This document shows positions 1-8,052 of a stretch of DNA of 46,401 nt, piece by piece (position 1 is the stretch's first letter; each line of letters starts with the position of its first letter). The notes beneath the pieces are model-generated. The model did no database searches. It was not told the origin of the DNA and worked only from the letters and a program-made list of their open reading frames with translations. The stretch lies in contig VXLM01000072.1 of NCBI GenBank assembly GCA_009841605.1, positions 1-46,401 of the forward strand, read 5' to 3'. This DNA comes from Dehalococcoidia bacterium. GTDB taxonomy: Bacteria > Chloroflexota > Dehalococcoidia > Lucifugimonadales > VXLM01. Made by a program: the position numbers and the translations under genes.

Positions 1-34
1 TTTTTTTTTATATACTGTATTAAAAATCTCTCTT

Positions 35-369
35 TTAGGTGCGTTCGACTGGGCGCGCGGGCGCCGCCCCCCCCCCCCCCCCCCCACGGTGGCCGTCAAT
101 GACGATGATACCGTGCAGATGGTTGGGCATGACGACATAAGAATCCAACTCCACGTACCAATGTCGCGCTGCCAACCACTCCCACACGTCCAGAACCAAC
201 TGCCCGGTCTCGTTCAACTGCATCTCACCGTCGACTACATCACCGAACAAACCCTACGCTTATGGGTCACGATGGTAACGTAGTATGCACCGGCTTGGGA
301 GTAATCGTAGTCCTTGAGCCGAATAGATTTGCGGTGATGGATGTCGGGCTTGTAGCTACGGTTCAACAA
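35..369 (-). pseudogene. REP-associated tyrosine transposase (RAYT/Y1_Tnp) remnant
   Basis: RAYT transposases are single-strand-specific Y1 enzymes that mobilise short palindromes. The N-terminal part reads RKSIRLKDYDYSQAGAYYV in one frame. The part with the hallmark VVMPNHLHGIIVI (the HxH metal motif) reads in another frame. The break lies near 245-252, where a few bases of an expected RRVCLFGD stretch are missing. The protein also ends early, soon after the HLH motif and a glycine run encoded by 19 consecutive C (plus strand), so the catalytic tyrosine region is absent. The start is uncertain; TTG codons at 364-369 are the first candidates. It lies next to two 28-nt palindromes of the kind such enzymes move. 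The frameshift and C run could partly be contig-edge error. Confidence 0.75.
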
Positions 370-635
370 TGCGTCCCCGGTAGGGGCGATTCGCGAATCG
401 CCCCTACGTCAACCTCGGCATTTTTTTCGCACGTCCAGCCCCTCTCGTCCCTCAGCGTTTCAAGATACAGTTCTATCGCCTCTCTGACGTTCCTGAGGGA
501 TTCCTCTACCGATTCGCCCTGCGAGTAGCAGCCGGGCAATGCCGGGACCTCAACCCAGAAACCACCCTCTTCGGCTGTATGAAATACGACTGAGTACTGC
601 AAAGATTGATGCCCCGTCTTGGCTCGCTCGTTCAA
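363..635 (-). CDS. orphan HicB-family antitoxin-like protein
   Basis: HicB proteins neutralise HicA mRNA interferases through a small partial-RNase-H-like fold. The core QYSVVFHTAEEGGFWVEVPALPGC followed by YSQGESVEESLRNVREAIELYLE is typical of the family (residues ~13-60). No HicA frame is present on either side, so it is an orphan. The last ~15 residues are encoded by the 28-nt palindrome, so the native C-terminus was probably replaced by repeat insertion. The start is unclear: TTG at 633-635 has no good ribosome binding site, and the frame stays open upstream with no ATG, so the 5' end may be damaged. A second, paired hicBA is at 27580-28085. Confidence 0.6.
   Translation of the reverse strand: MNERAKTGHQSLQYSVVFHTAEEGGFWVEVPALPGCYSQGESVEESLRNVREAIELYLETLRDERGWTCEKNAEVDVGAIRESPLPGTHC
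380..407. repeat. REP-like perfect palindrome, copy 1
   Basis: This is a perfect 28-nt palindrome with half site GTAGGGGCGATTCG and no loop. It lies inside the 3' end of the adjacent hicB-like frame, where it encodes the terminal GAIRESPL residues. A near-identical copy is at 1893-1920. The broken RAYT transposase is immediately next to it, which suggests mobilisation by that family (inference). Confidence 0.85.
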
Positions 636-690
636 AAGATCGAAGTCGATGATACCATGAGGCCCATTGCAGCTAGAAAGGTCTACACCG

Positions 691-1896
691 ATGAAAGTTC
701 ACTCTACCATCTCCGGCGGACGCGCCACACTCGACATGCTCGACGGCCTCCCGCAGGAGCCAGCGTTCCCTGTTGAGGAGTACCAGACAAGGCTCGCCTC
801 CGTCCGTGACGGCATGAACGAGCGGGATATCGAGGTGCTACTCGTGCAGCATCCGCCAAACGTGCTGTATATGACGGGGTACCAAACGTTCTCGCCGAAC
901 TTCGGTGAGTGCATGATCGTGCCGCTGGAGGGCGATCCGACGCTGATCGTGCCGTCGCCGGAGCTTGGAGGTGCGCTGGTCCACACATGGCTCGACGACA
1001 GGCGCGGCTACGCTCCCGACCGGAGCAACGCTCAGTACATCGCCGACACGCTCCGCGACAAGAGGCTCGACGGCGCAAAGATAGGCGTGGAGAAGGGCAG
1101 TCGCGGCCTCCCGGCAGGGACGTATGAGGGCCTCGTTGCCACCCTTCCGAAGGCGAGGTTCATCGACGGGTCGGGTATCGTCGAGGCGGTCAAGACCGTG
1201 AAGTCGTCGCGTGAGATCGAGCACATCCGCGCTGCCGCCAAGACAACGGCAGCGGGCATGGCGGCTGCAATCGACGCGGCTCGCGAGGGCGCAACCGACA
1301 ACGACCTGGCCGCGGCGGCATCGGAAGCGTTGACTGCGGCGGGCAGCGAGTATATGTGCCTCTCACCCGTCGTCACGTCGGGAAGACGTTCCGGCATCCT
1401 CCACTCGACGCACAAGCGGAACCGCCTGGAAAAGGGCGACGTCGTCCTGCTGGAAATGGGCGGGTGCATACACCGGTACTCGGCCCCGACGATGCGGACG
1501 GTCTTCATCGGCGAGCCTCCCGCCGAGGCGAGACGCATGGCGGAGGCCTGTCTGACCGCGCTGGGCGATATTCTTGGCACCATCCGCGCGGGCGTAACCG
1601 CCGACGAGGTGGCACAGGTCGGATGGGAGAGCATACTTACGGCGGGGGACGGCTTCGTGTTCCACGGCAACTTCGGCTATGCGGTCGGCGCGGGTTTCCC
1701 GCCGACGTGGGCGGACGATACGGGGGCAATCATGTCCGGCATCGACACCGTTCTCCGTCCGGGAATGGTCTTCCATCACCCCGTCGCGCTGCGACGGATG
1801 GGGCGATACGGCACAGCGTTCAGCGAGACGACGGTCGTCACCGAGGAGGGCTGCGAGGTACTGACGAGCTCCCCCCGCGAGATCGTCGTTCGGTAG
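691..1896 (+). CDS. M24-family (creatinase/Xaa-Pro peptidase-like) hydrolase with a degenerate metal site
   Basis: This 401-residue protein has a creatinase-type N-domain (~25-160) and a pita-bread M24 domain (~170-395). Classical members hydrolyse Xaa-Pro bonds with two metals held by D, D, H, E, E. Here the first Asp is Glu255 (LLEMGG), the second Asp position is Ala/Pro (SAPTMRT, 264-270), the usual GHG histidine is Tyr330 (FGYAVGAG), the first Glu is missing (FHHPVALR), and only the last Glu (FSETTVV) remains. Such loss is known in non-peptidase M24 members such as creatinase and ectoine hydrolases, so an amidohydrolase-type role is likelier than peptidase; the substrate is unknown. ATG 691 is chosen because AAAGG lies 9 nt upstream; a TTG at 667 is a weaker alternative. 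The stop codon lies within the second REP palindrome. Confidence 0.8.
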   Translation: MKVHSTISGGRATLDMLDGLPQEPAFPVEEYQTRLASVRDGMNERDIEVLLVQHPPNVLYMTGYQTFSPNFGECMIVPLEGDPTLIVPSPELGGALVHTWLDDRRGYAPDRSNAQYIADTLRDKRLDGAKIGVEKGSRGLPAGTYEGLVATLPKARFIDGSGIVEAVKTVKSSREIEHIRAAAKTTAAGMAAAIDAAREGATDNDLAAAASEALTAAGSEYMCLSPVVTSGRRSGILHSTHKRNRLEKGDVVLLEMGGCIHRYSAPTMRTVFIGEPPAEARRMAEACLTALGDILGTIRAGVTADEVAQVGWESILTAGDGFVFHGNFGYAVGAGFPPTWADDTGAIMSGIDTVLRPGMVFHHPVALRRMGRYGTAFSETTVVTEEGCEVLTSSPREIVVR

Positions 1897-1920
1897 GGGC
1901 GATCCGCGAATCGCCCCTAC
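1893..1920. repeat. REP-like palindrome, copy 2
   Basis: This matches the 380-407 palindrome except for one base (GATCCG instead of GATTCG in the left half). Its first four bases, GTAG, provide the TAG stop of the M24 gene, so the element has inserted exactly at a gene end or created that end. Confidence 0.85.
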
Positions 1921-1946
1921 GGGAGGTTATTTCAGGGTATCCTCCG

Positions 1947-3923
1947 TCAGTATTGGAACGGCGTCGGGATGGCGCCGCCGTGCCAGGGGAAGGCATAGCT
2001 GGGGTCGTTGGCGAATCGGCGCATCCCGGCCTCGATCCGGATGGACGTTGAGCGAGGAAGCCGGACCTCAAAATACTTGGAGTCCAGCGGCTGGACATTC
2101 CCACCGACATTGATCTCGGTAAACTGGTGTTCCCCGAACGCCCCCGCCTGAACGATGAGGTTCCGTGTCTCGGTCCGGCTGAGATTCACGAGTTGAATAC
2201 CGACACTGTCGGCCGACAGCGAGTCCACCAGTGCGCCGACATCCTTCGGCAGGCCGGGTCGCACGAGGTCCTTGTCAAAGTACCGCACGGTCGCCCGAAG
2301 CAGCCCGCCGTGGTAGACGGAATGCGGGCTTCCCAGCATCGTCTGGGTCAATATCTTCGTGTACACCGGATTCGGAGGCTCCTCGTTGTCGGCGATCAGT
2401 TGGAACGCGTCCCTGTCGTCGGCCTTCAGCCGCTCATACGCATCCAATGCCTGCTGGTACTGGGCTATCAACGCCTTTTCCGGCCAGTTGGGGTTCTTCC
2501 CGTCGTAGTACTGGAACCGGCTGTACTCGGTCTCCCAGTCCGCTCTGCGGTCGCCATGGAAGGTCACCTCGTTCCAGTCGCGCTCCTTGTCTCCCTCCCG
2601 CAGCCGGACGATGAGGTCGTAGTCCTCCTTCGACATCGACATGTGGTAGACGTGGACCGGCTCGTAGACCCGCATCGAATCCGGGCCCAGCAGGACGCCG
2701 TCTCCAGAACTCTCTCGGGCCCATCCCTCGGGCCCAACCCTCCTCGGCACGAGGAGGTGGCCGTCTTCGCGGGTGAACGAGTTGTCGAGGAGCATCTTGA
2801 GCTGAGAGCGCATGAGGTCCGCGTATCCGAGATCGCCGCTCAAGAGCACGGCGCACTCGGTCGCGACCATGACCGAGTGGAACAGGCGGGTGCAGCCGTA
2901 TCCGCTGTTCCAGCCGTACAGGCCGCCCCACCAGTTGCCGTCCCTGTGCTCGCCGATCTTCCCGGTCGGACCGACGTTGTCGGGGATGACGCCGCCGTTT
3001 TGGCGAATGCGCTCCATCCAGACATCCACGTACTCTAACACCCACTTCTTGTACTTCTCCTCGCCGGTGTAGAGGTACGCGTTCGTCACGAGTCCGGTGG
3101 CCGACAGGTTCGCAACGAGGTCACCGTTCAGCACGATGTGGTTGAACAGCCCGATGATCTCTTCAGCCTTCTCCGGGTCGTCCCACCAACCGAACTCCAG
3201 GTCCTTGACGATTGGGTACAGCGAGGAGCGCGAACCCATTGGGCGAGGCTTCCACGCGGGGTTGTCGAGTGACGTGCCGCCGTGCAGATAGTCCTTGACC
3301 GAGTAGAGAGGAGCGTCATGCCACGGCCCCTGGCTGCTGTTCATCGGCGACCGGATGACCTTGTGCACGGGATCCCAGTTCGGGGCCTCGGGGTCCTCGC
3401 CGATGTACATCGCGGCGAAGCGCTTGGCCCGCCTGACGTTCTCCGAGATCGTGGGATCAGCCACGCCAAAGTCGTAGAACGCCATGTTGCCCTCGCCCAT
3501 ATGGTGCCACTCGGCGTCTCCCGGATGGGCAAGGCTGAAATACTCGTTGTGGATGCTGTACTTGAGCTCCTTCGCAGTATCGCCATGATAGTAATCGAGG
3601 TTGTTGATGCGGTTCCCATCGCGGTCGTCGAAGAGACGTGTCGTGGCGTTCCAGTGCTTCAAGGCCATGTCGACCAGGTTCTCGCTTCCCCCTAGCGCAT
3701 ACAAGAGACACCAGTTGTATGATCGTTCGTAGTAGTCATCCATGTCGTCCGACCAGTACCAAGCTCCGCTTCGTTCGGCGTACTTCCGGCTCATCATGGG
3801 GGCGGCCTCCTCCATGAGAGCTATCAGCTTGCGTTGAAGGATCGCCCACGACGGCGGGGCCGTTATGTCCGTGGCCTGAACGCCAACCATCTCCGGCATT
3901 GACACACTCTTTCGATTCGCCAT
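1947..3923 (-). CDS. large protein of unknown function, possible helical-barrel carbohydrate enzyme
   Basis: I do not recognise this 658-residue protein with certainty. It has no signal peptide or membrane segment. The middle (~60-450) is rich in Trp, Tyr, His and Gly with recurring helical stretches (YERSYNWCLLYALGG, GLYGWNSGYGCTRLFHSVM), which resembles (alpha/alpha)6 barrel glycoside hydrolases and lyases. The last ~90 residues look beta-rich and could be a beta-sandwich. ATG 3923 is well supported by GGGAGG 8 nt upstream and by a promoter with a perfect TATAAT. It is divergent from a TIM-barrel glycosidase-like gene across a 196-nt gap, which suggests a shared polysaccharide or glycoside role (inference). 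Catalytic residues cannot be assigned. Confidence 0.7.
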   Translation of the reverse strand: MANRKSVSMPEMVGVQATDITAPPSWAILQRKLIALMEEAAPMMSRKYAERSGAWYWSDDMDDYYERSYNWCLLYALGGSENLVDMALKHWNATTRLFDDRDGNRINNLDYYHGDTAKELKYSIHNEYFSLAHPGDAEWHHMGEGNMAFYDFGVADPTISENVRRAKRFAAMYIGEDPEAPNWDPVHKVIRSPMNSSQGPWHDAPLYSVKDYLHGGTSLDNPAWKPRPMGSRSSLYPIVKDLEFGWWDDPEKAEEIIGLFNHIVLNGDLVANLSATGLVTNAYLYTGEEKYKKWVLEYVDVWMERIRQNGGVIPDNVGPTGKIGEHRDGNWWGGLYGWNSGYGCTRLFHSVMVATECAVLLSGDLGYADLMRSQLKMLLDNSFTREDGHLLVPRRVGPEGWARESSGDGVLLGPDSMRVYEPVHVYHMSMSKEDYDLIVRLREGDKERDWNEVTFHGDRRADWETEYSRFQYYDGKNPNWPEKALIAQYQQALDAYERLKADDRDAFQLIADNEEPPNPVYTKILTQTMLGSPHSVYHGGLLRATVRYFDKDLVRPGLPKDVGALVDSLSADSVGIQLVNLSRTETRNLIVQAGAFGEHQFTEINVGGNVQPLDSKYFEVRLPRSTSIRIEAGMRRFANDPSYAFPWHGGAIPTPFQY

Positions 3924-3988
3924 TATTGGGCCTCCCTGTGGTTATCCAGTGAAGAACTTCGCGGTCTTGCATCCCGTGCTCGCGCCCG

Positions 3989-4018
3989 ATTATATGCGGT
4001 CGCGTCTCGGAGGAACAA
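3989..4018 (-). promoter_or_regulatory. sigma70-type promoter for the 658-residue protein gene
   Basis: Read on the minus strand this is TTGTTC, an 18-nt spacer, then a perfect TATAAT. Predicted transcription starts about 58 nt before the ATG and includes its strong ribosome binding site. It is back-to-back with the plus-strand promoter at 4043-4071. Confidence 0.6.
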
Positions 4019-4042
4019 GACGCAACAGCGTGTGTCCGTGCG

Positions 4043-4071
4043 TTGAAGCGATACCGGCAATTCACTATCAT
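4043..4071 (+). promoter_or_regulatory. sigma70-type promoter inside a duplicated segment, copy 1
   Basis: TTGAAG, a 17-nt spacer, then TATCAT. The surrounding 63 nt (4043-4105) align without gaps to 6567-6629 upstream of glcD with 13 mismatches by my count. Predicted transcription starts near 4078, giving a ~42-nt leader that carries the GAAGAAGG site of the next gene. Confidence 0.6.
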
Positions 4072-4119
4072 GGGGCCTGAGACCCAGGAGCAATTCCGAC
4101 CTCATCGGAAGAAGGCACA

Positions 4120-5754
4120 ATGAGCACCCACCTTTCCCCAGAGCACGTTGCCGCCATCGAGCGTGACCGCCGCGTCGTCGTGAACTTCGATGCCTTCCCC
4201 TCGATGATGAACCTGCCAAGCATCAACGTCGAGCACATGAAGGCCGTCCTCTTCGAGTTCTTCGACGACCCGCGGACGCGCATCGACAGCGTGTGGTGGA
4301 ACTTTACCGAGGGCAACGAGGCCTACTGGCCCAGCAAGATTCTCCCCTTCATCGACGCTCCCCCCTACGGCGAGTGGAAAGAGACAGGGTTCGATCCCGT
4401 CCAAACGCTCTTGGATGAGACGCGCCGCCGGGGACTGGAGACGTTCTTCACCTACCGCATCAACGGCTCGGACAACGACGTGTCGGGCCGCACTCCACGG
4501 CTGGCCATGAAAGAGGAGCATCCCGACTGGCTCATCCACACGTGGAACAAGACCATTGGAGACGACATCGGGCAGCGTCTGAACGGCTATTGGAATTTCG
4601 CTGTCCAGGGAGTCCGCGACTATAAGCTGAGCATCCTCGAGGAGGTCGCCGGGCAGTACGACTACGACGGCATGGAGATCGACTTCGCGCGGGTGAGTCC
4701 CGTCCTTCCGCCTGGCCGCCAGTGGGAAAACCGGGACGCGCTGACCGACTTCATGCGGTCGGTCAGATCGATGCTGCTCAGGGTCGGAGAGAAACGTGGA
4801 CGTCCATACCTCCTGGCCGCCCGCGTGCCGGAGAATCTCGTGGGCTGCCGCATGGACGGATTGGACGTGGAGACGTGGGCCCGAGAGGAGCTGGTGGATA
4901 TCTTCACGCTTGGGTGCCGGTCGTTCGATGTGGACGTCGCGGCGTTCAGGCGGATCACGGAGGACACTCATATCAAGCTCCACCCTGTTCTGGACGACCA
5001 CCACTCCACGGACGGCTACCGGTTCCCGCCAATCGAGGTCTTCCGGGGAGTCATGGCCAACTGGCTCCACCAGGGCGCCGACGGCCTCCAGACTTTCAAC
5101 TTCGCCTACGCGAGGTCCGAGACCCTCGAAAAGTACGGAATGCGGGACACGTGGACGGGATGGCCGACGCACCTCCAGTTCTACCGCGAACTTGCCGACA
5201 CCGACGCCATGAATCAAATGAGCAAGGTCTATGTCGTGCAGAGGCGCGGCGGCGGTCATGGCCCGTTCGTTGTTCCCAACCCCGAGGACTGGTCGACGCC
5301 GAGATGGATGTACTTCAACACGAACATGCTCGCTCCCCTGCCCGCCGAGCTCGACCCGGACGGGTGGGCGGACACCCTCCTCCATGTCTACGTCGGCGAG
5401 CAGGTGCCACCCGATGCGGAGGTCACGGTCCGGCTGCTCCTATCGGACGATTCCGCAGCCGACCTGCCTGAAGCCGAACGCCTGCAGCGCGTCCTCGTGG
5501 CAACCATCGGACACCCGGACAGCCGGTTGGAGAACGTACCGCCTGCTATCGGTATCGAGCGGCGTGTGGAATTGCGCCTGAACAACGCCCTCCTCGAGAC
5601 CTCGTCGGTTGACGATGGATGGCTGGTGTTCAAGGCACGCCCAGCACAGCTTGCCACAGGCGAAAACTTGGTGGGTCTCAAGCTGTCGGAAACGAGGCAT
5701 GGAGCGCAGGGCCGGGTAACGATCGAGAAGCTGGAAATACACGTGAACAGGTAG
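4120..5754 (+). CDS. TIM-barrel glycoside-hydrolase-like protein
   Basis: The first ~390 of 544 residues look like a (beta/alpha)8 barrel of the DUF187/GHL10 kind. There are alternating beta and helix segments (VVVNFDAFPSM, DSVWWNFTEG, GLETFFTYRIN) and a characteristic YDYDGMEIDFAR strand near residue 190, whose acidic residues are in the place used for catalysis in such barrels. The C-terminal ~140 residues are beta-rich (LLHVYVGEQV, LVGLKLSE) and may be an accessory domain. There is no signal peptide, so cytoplasmic action on imported oligosaccharides is likely (inference). ATG 4120 follows GAAGAAGG at good spacing. It is divergent from the 658-residue protein and preceded by a promoter duplicated from, or to, the glcD promoter. 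Exact family and substrate are not determined. Confidence 0.7.
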   Translation: MSTHLSPEHVAAIERDRRVVVNFDAFPSMMNLPSINVEHMKAVLFEFFDDPRTRIDSVWWNFTEGNEAYWPSKILPFIDAPPYGEWKETGFDPVQTLLDETRRRGLETFFTYRINGSDNDVSGRTPRLAMKEEHPDWLIHTWNKTIGDDIGQRLNGYWNFAVQGVRDYKLSILEEVAGQYDYDGMEIDFARVSPVLPPGRQWENRDALTDFMRSVRSMLLRVGEKRGRPYLLAARVPENLVGCRMDGLDVETWAREELVDIFTLGCRSFDVDVAAFRRITEDTHIKLHPVLDDHHSTDGYRFPPIEVFRGVMANWLHQGADGLQTFNFAYARSETLEKYGMRDTWTGWPTHLQFYRELADTDAMNQMSKVYVVQRRGGGHGPFVVPNPEDWSTPRWMYFNTNMLAPLPAELDPDGWADTLLHVYVGEQVPPDAEVTVRLLLSDDSAADLPEAERLQRVLVATIGHPDSRLENVPPAIGIERRVELRLNNALLETSSVDDGWLVFKARPAQLATGENLVGLKLSETRHGAQGRVTIEKLEIHVNR

Positions 5755-5875
5755 TCCGGCCCGGAGTGAGAACCGGGCGGGATAAGTGTCCCTTGTTGAC
5801 GGACTAAAGGGTGCGTGATAGCTTGCGACCGCGTCTCAGTGCTTTTGTCAGCAGTCCCCCAGGAGGTAAATCACC

Positions 5876-6319
5876 ATGCAACTCGTCACGAAGATCGTAG
5901 CGGGCTATCTCGTCATCGTCGGACTTGCAGTGTTTCTCAACCTCATCGCCACACCGCTCTACCACGACGGAGGGCCAGACTACCCCGTTTGGAAGATACT
6001 GAACTGGTTCATGGCCGTCGCCGTGCTCATCATCCTGGTCGTGGGATCTCTGCGTAAGCGAATCCTCGACAGCGCGGGCGAAGATGGGGCGAGCACTCTC
6101 GATCACGTCCGGGGGAGCTTCGTGTTCTACGGGGGCGTCGTCCTCGCCATGCTCTTCTTCTGGGAGTGGTTCTGGACCTTGAACCCCGACAGCGAGACGT
6201 CTGACGGAGCGGTCACCTCGCACCTCGTCTACTTCCCGCTGGTCGACTCGCTGCTCACCGTTCTGGCGTTCATCGTAGGAAAACGTATGTGGCGCGCGGG
6301 GGACGGCTCACAGAACTAG
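5876..6319 (+). CDS. small integral membrane protein, four predicted helices
   Basis: This 147-residue protein has hydrophobic segments at about 6-28 (IVAGYLVIVGLAVFLNLIAT), 43-57 (LNWFMAVAVLIILVVG), 83-102 (FVFYGGVVLAMLFFWEWFW) and 118-136 (VYFPLVDSLLTVLAFIVG). These give four probable transmembrane helices with short loops. I do not recognise the family. The start is firm: a consensus AGGAGGT lies about 9 nt upstream. It follows the TIM-barrel gene by 121 nt on the same strand but has no evident functional link to it. Confidence 0.75.
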   Translation: MQLVTKIVAGYLVIVGLAVFLNLIATPLYHDGGPDYPVWKILNWFMAVAVLIILVVGSLRKRILDSAGEDGASTLDHVRGSFVFYGGVVLAMLFFWEWFWTLNPDSETSDGAVTSHLVYFPLVDSLLTVLAFIVGKRMWRAGDGSQN

Positions 6320-6410
6320 CTGGGCTGCATTCAACTCAATCGTCATACCGGCGAAGGATGGAATTCTGAAGTCTGTGTAGTGAGAGTGAAGAGCCCGCCG
6401 CTGCGTAACT

Positions 6411-6447
6411 CCCTCTCCCGTCGTGGGAGAGGGCTGGGGTGAGGGTG
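6411..6447. repeat. dispersed repeat with a 9-bp hairpin
   Basis: CCCTCTCCC, five bases, then GGGAGAGGG, followed by CTGGGGTGAGGG. This pattern is widely scattered between genes in many bacterial genomes. It sits in the 290-nt gap before glcD, which otherwise holds only the repeat at 6498-6530 and the glcD promoter. Confidence 0.65.
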
Positions 6448-6497
6448 ATGCCCTGACGTAGGTACCCGTAGTTACTTGAAAGCTTGGCGAAGGGTCG

Positions 6498-6530
6498 CCG
6501 TTCATACTTCGACAGGCTCAGTACGAACGG
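6498..6530. repeat. dispersed hairpin repeat of the CCGTTC...GAACGG family
   Basis: CCGTTCATAC pairs with GTACGAACGG (one mismatch) around a loop containing TTCGACAGGCTCA, the reverse complement of the TGAGC(C/T)TGTCGAA core. Related copies are at 17654-17712, 44047-44113, 45645-45670 and 46335-46362. Confidence 0.65.
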
Positions 6531-6566
6531 ACTTTGGAATGGCCCCAGGAATGCTCCATCCCCGCA

Positions 6567-6595
6567 TTGAAGCGATTCCCCCAATTCTCTATCAT
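6567..6595 (+). promoter_or_regulatory. sigma70-type promoter of glcDEF, duplicated segment copy 2
   Basis: TTGAAG, a 17-nt spacer, then TATCAT. Transcription is predicted to begin around 6602, only about 8 nt before the glcD ATG, which has no Shine-Dalgarno sequence. The mRNA would then be nearly leaderless. See 4043-4071 for the other copy. Confidence 0.6.
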
Positions 6596-6609
6596 GAGAC
6601 TAACAACCC

Positions 6610-8052
6610 ATGAGCAACTCCGACCTCATACGTGATCTTGTTGTCATCGTCGGCGAGCCGAACGTGGTGCACAAGCCTGAGGACCTGATCGTCTTCGAGT
6701 ACGACGGTTCCGTGGATCGTGCAATCCCGACGGTTGTCGTGCTGCCTCGGACGACGGAAGAGGTCTCCGGCGTGGTCAAGGCGGCAGGAGCGCATGGCGT
6801 TCCTGTCATAGCGCGTGGAGCGGGCACCGGCCTGAGCGGCGGGGCCATCGCCGAGCACGGCGGCATCGTCGTGGCCCTCACACGCATGACGAGCATTCTG
6901 GAGATCGACGAGGTCAACCGCCTCGCAGTCCTCGAGCCGGGCGTCGTCAACATCGACCTCACGGCGGCGGCGAGCAAATACGGTCTCTACTACGCGCCCG
7001 ATCCTTCGAGCCAGAAGGCATGCACGATAGGTGGCAACGTCGCGGAGAACTCCGGCGGCCCTCACTGCCTCGCATACGGCGTGACGACCAACCACGTGCT
7101 GGGCATGGAGGTCGTGCTTGCCGATGGTTCGGTTCACTGGTACGGCGGAAAGACGCGCGAAGCGCCGGGCTACGATCTTCGGGGCATCATGATCGGCTCG
7201 GAAGGCACGCTCGGCATAGTCACGAAAGTGGTCGTGCGTCTCCTGAAGGCGCCTGAGGCGGTCAAGACGCTACTGGCCATGTTCAAGACAGTGGAGGACG
7301 CAAGCTCTGCCGTATCCGGCATCATAGGAGCCGGCATCGTTCCGGCGGCAATTGAGATGATGGACGCGATGTGCATTCGCGCGGCGGAGGCCTCCATGAA
7401 CGCTGGGTACCCTGAGGAGGCCGGAGCGGTCCTTCTCGTGGAGGTGGACGGCTTGCGCGAGGAGGTCGAGGAGGAGGCGGAGGAGATAGCGAACGTCTGC
7501 CGGACGTACGAGCCGATGGAAATCCTCACTGCGACGAGCAGCGAGGAGCGAGAGAGGCTGTGGGCGGCTCGCAAAGGGGTGATCGGGGCGCTCGGCTGGC
7601 TTGCGCCCAACTACTATCTCGTGGATGGCACGGTGCCTCGCACCAAACTCATGGAGGTGCTGCGGGAGGTCGAGAAGGTGGCAGAAGAGTCGGAACTTCC
7701 CATCGCGAATCTGCTCCATGCCGGGGACGGGAACCTGCACCCGCTCATTCTCTTCGACGAACGCAAGCCCGGAGACACCGACAGAGCGCTGGAGGCGGGA
7801 GGCAAGATACTGGAGATATGCCTTGACGCCGGTGGCGTCCTGTCAGGAGAACACGGCATCGGCCTGGAGAAGCAGGAGTACATGCCGCTCATGTTCTCGC
7901 AGGAAGACATGGACGCGATGGCACAGCTGAAGCCGGCCTTCGGGTCGGAGGAGATATTCAACCCCGGCAAGATCTTCCCAACGGGAGCTTCCCACGGCGC
8001 GCGTCATCCTGAGGGCGGGTTCGCCAAGACGGCGGCCAACGCCTTCGTATGA
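6610..8052 (+). CDS. glcD: glycolate oxidase subunit GlcD-like FAD-linked oxidase
   Basis: This is the FAD-binding catalytic subunit of a three-part 2-hydroxyacid dehydrogenase. GlcDEF oxidises glycolate (or D-lactate-type acids) to the 2-oxoacid and passes electrons to the membrane quinone pool. The 480-residue protein has the PCMH FAD domain with IARGAGTGLSGGAI (~67-80), CTIGGNVAENSGG (~138-150) and IGSEGTLGIVTKV (~195-207). The C-terminal cap ends in LSGEHGIGLEKQEYM and FNPGKIFP, both typical of the family. It starts the glcD-glcE-glcF-SDR cluster; its stop overlaps the glcE start as ATGA. ATG 6610 has no Shine-Dalgarno, but the promoter lies immediately upstream. The true substrate could be another 2-hydroxyacid. 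Confidence 0.9.
   Translation: MSNSDLIRDLVVIVGEPNVVHKPEDLIVFEYDGSVDRAIPTVVVLPRTTEEVSGVVKAAGAHGVPVIARGAGTGLSGGAIAEHGGIVVALTRMTSILEIDEVNRLAVLEPGVVNIDLTAAASKYGLYYAPDPSSQKACTIGGNVAENSGGPHCLAYGVTTNHVLGMEVVLADGSVHWYGGKTREAPGYDLRGIMIGSEGTLGIVTKVVVRLLKAPEAVKTLLAMFKTVEDASSAVSGIIGAGIVPAAIEMMDAMCIRAAEASMNAGYPEEAGAVLLVEVDGLREEVEEEAEEIANVCRTYEPMEILTATSSEERERLWAARKGVIGALGWLAPNYYLVDGTVPRTKLMEVLREVEKVAEESELPIANLLHAGDGNLHPLILFDERKPGDTDRALEAGGKILEICLDAGGVLSGEHGIGLEKQEYMPLMFSQEDMDAMAQLKPAFGSEEIFNPGKIFPTGASHGARHPEGGFAKTAANAFV

Noticed and set aside
67-85. 19-base C run as a phase-variable tract
   Set aside because: It sits in a broken transposase at the extreme contig edge and may be assembly noise.
4102-5385. 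427-codon open frame antisense to the TIM-barrel gene
   Set aside because: Codon-structure shadow; the plus-strand protein has a coherent fold and a ribosome binding site.
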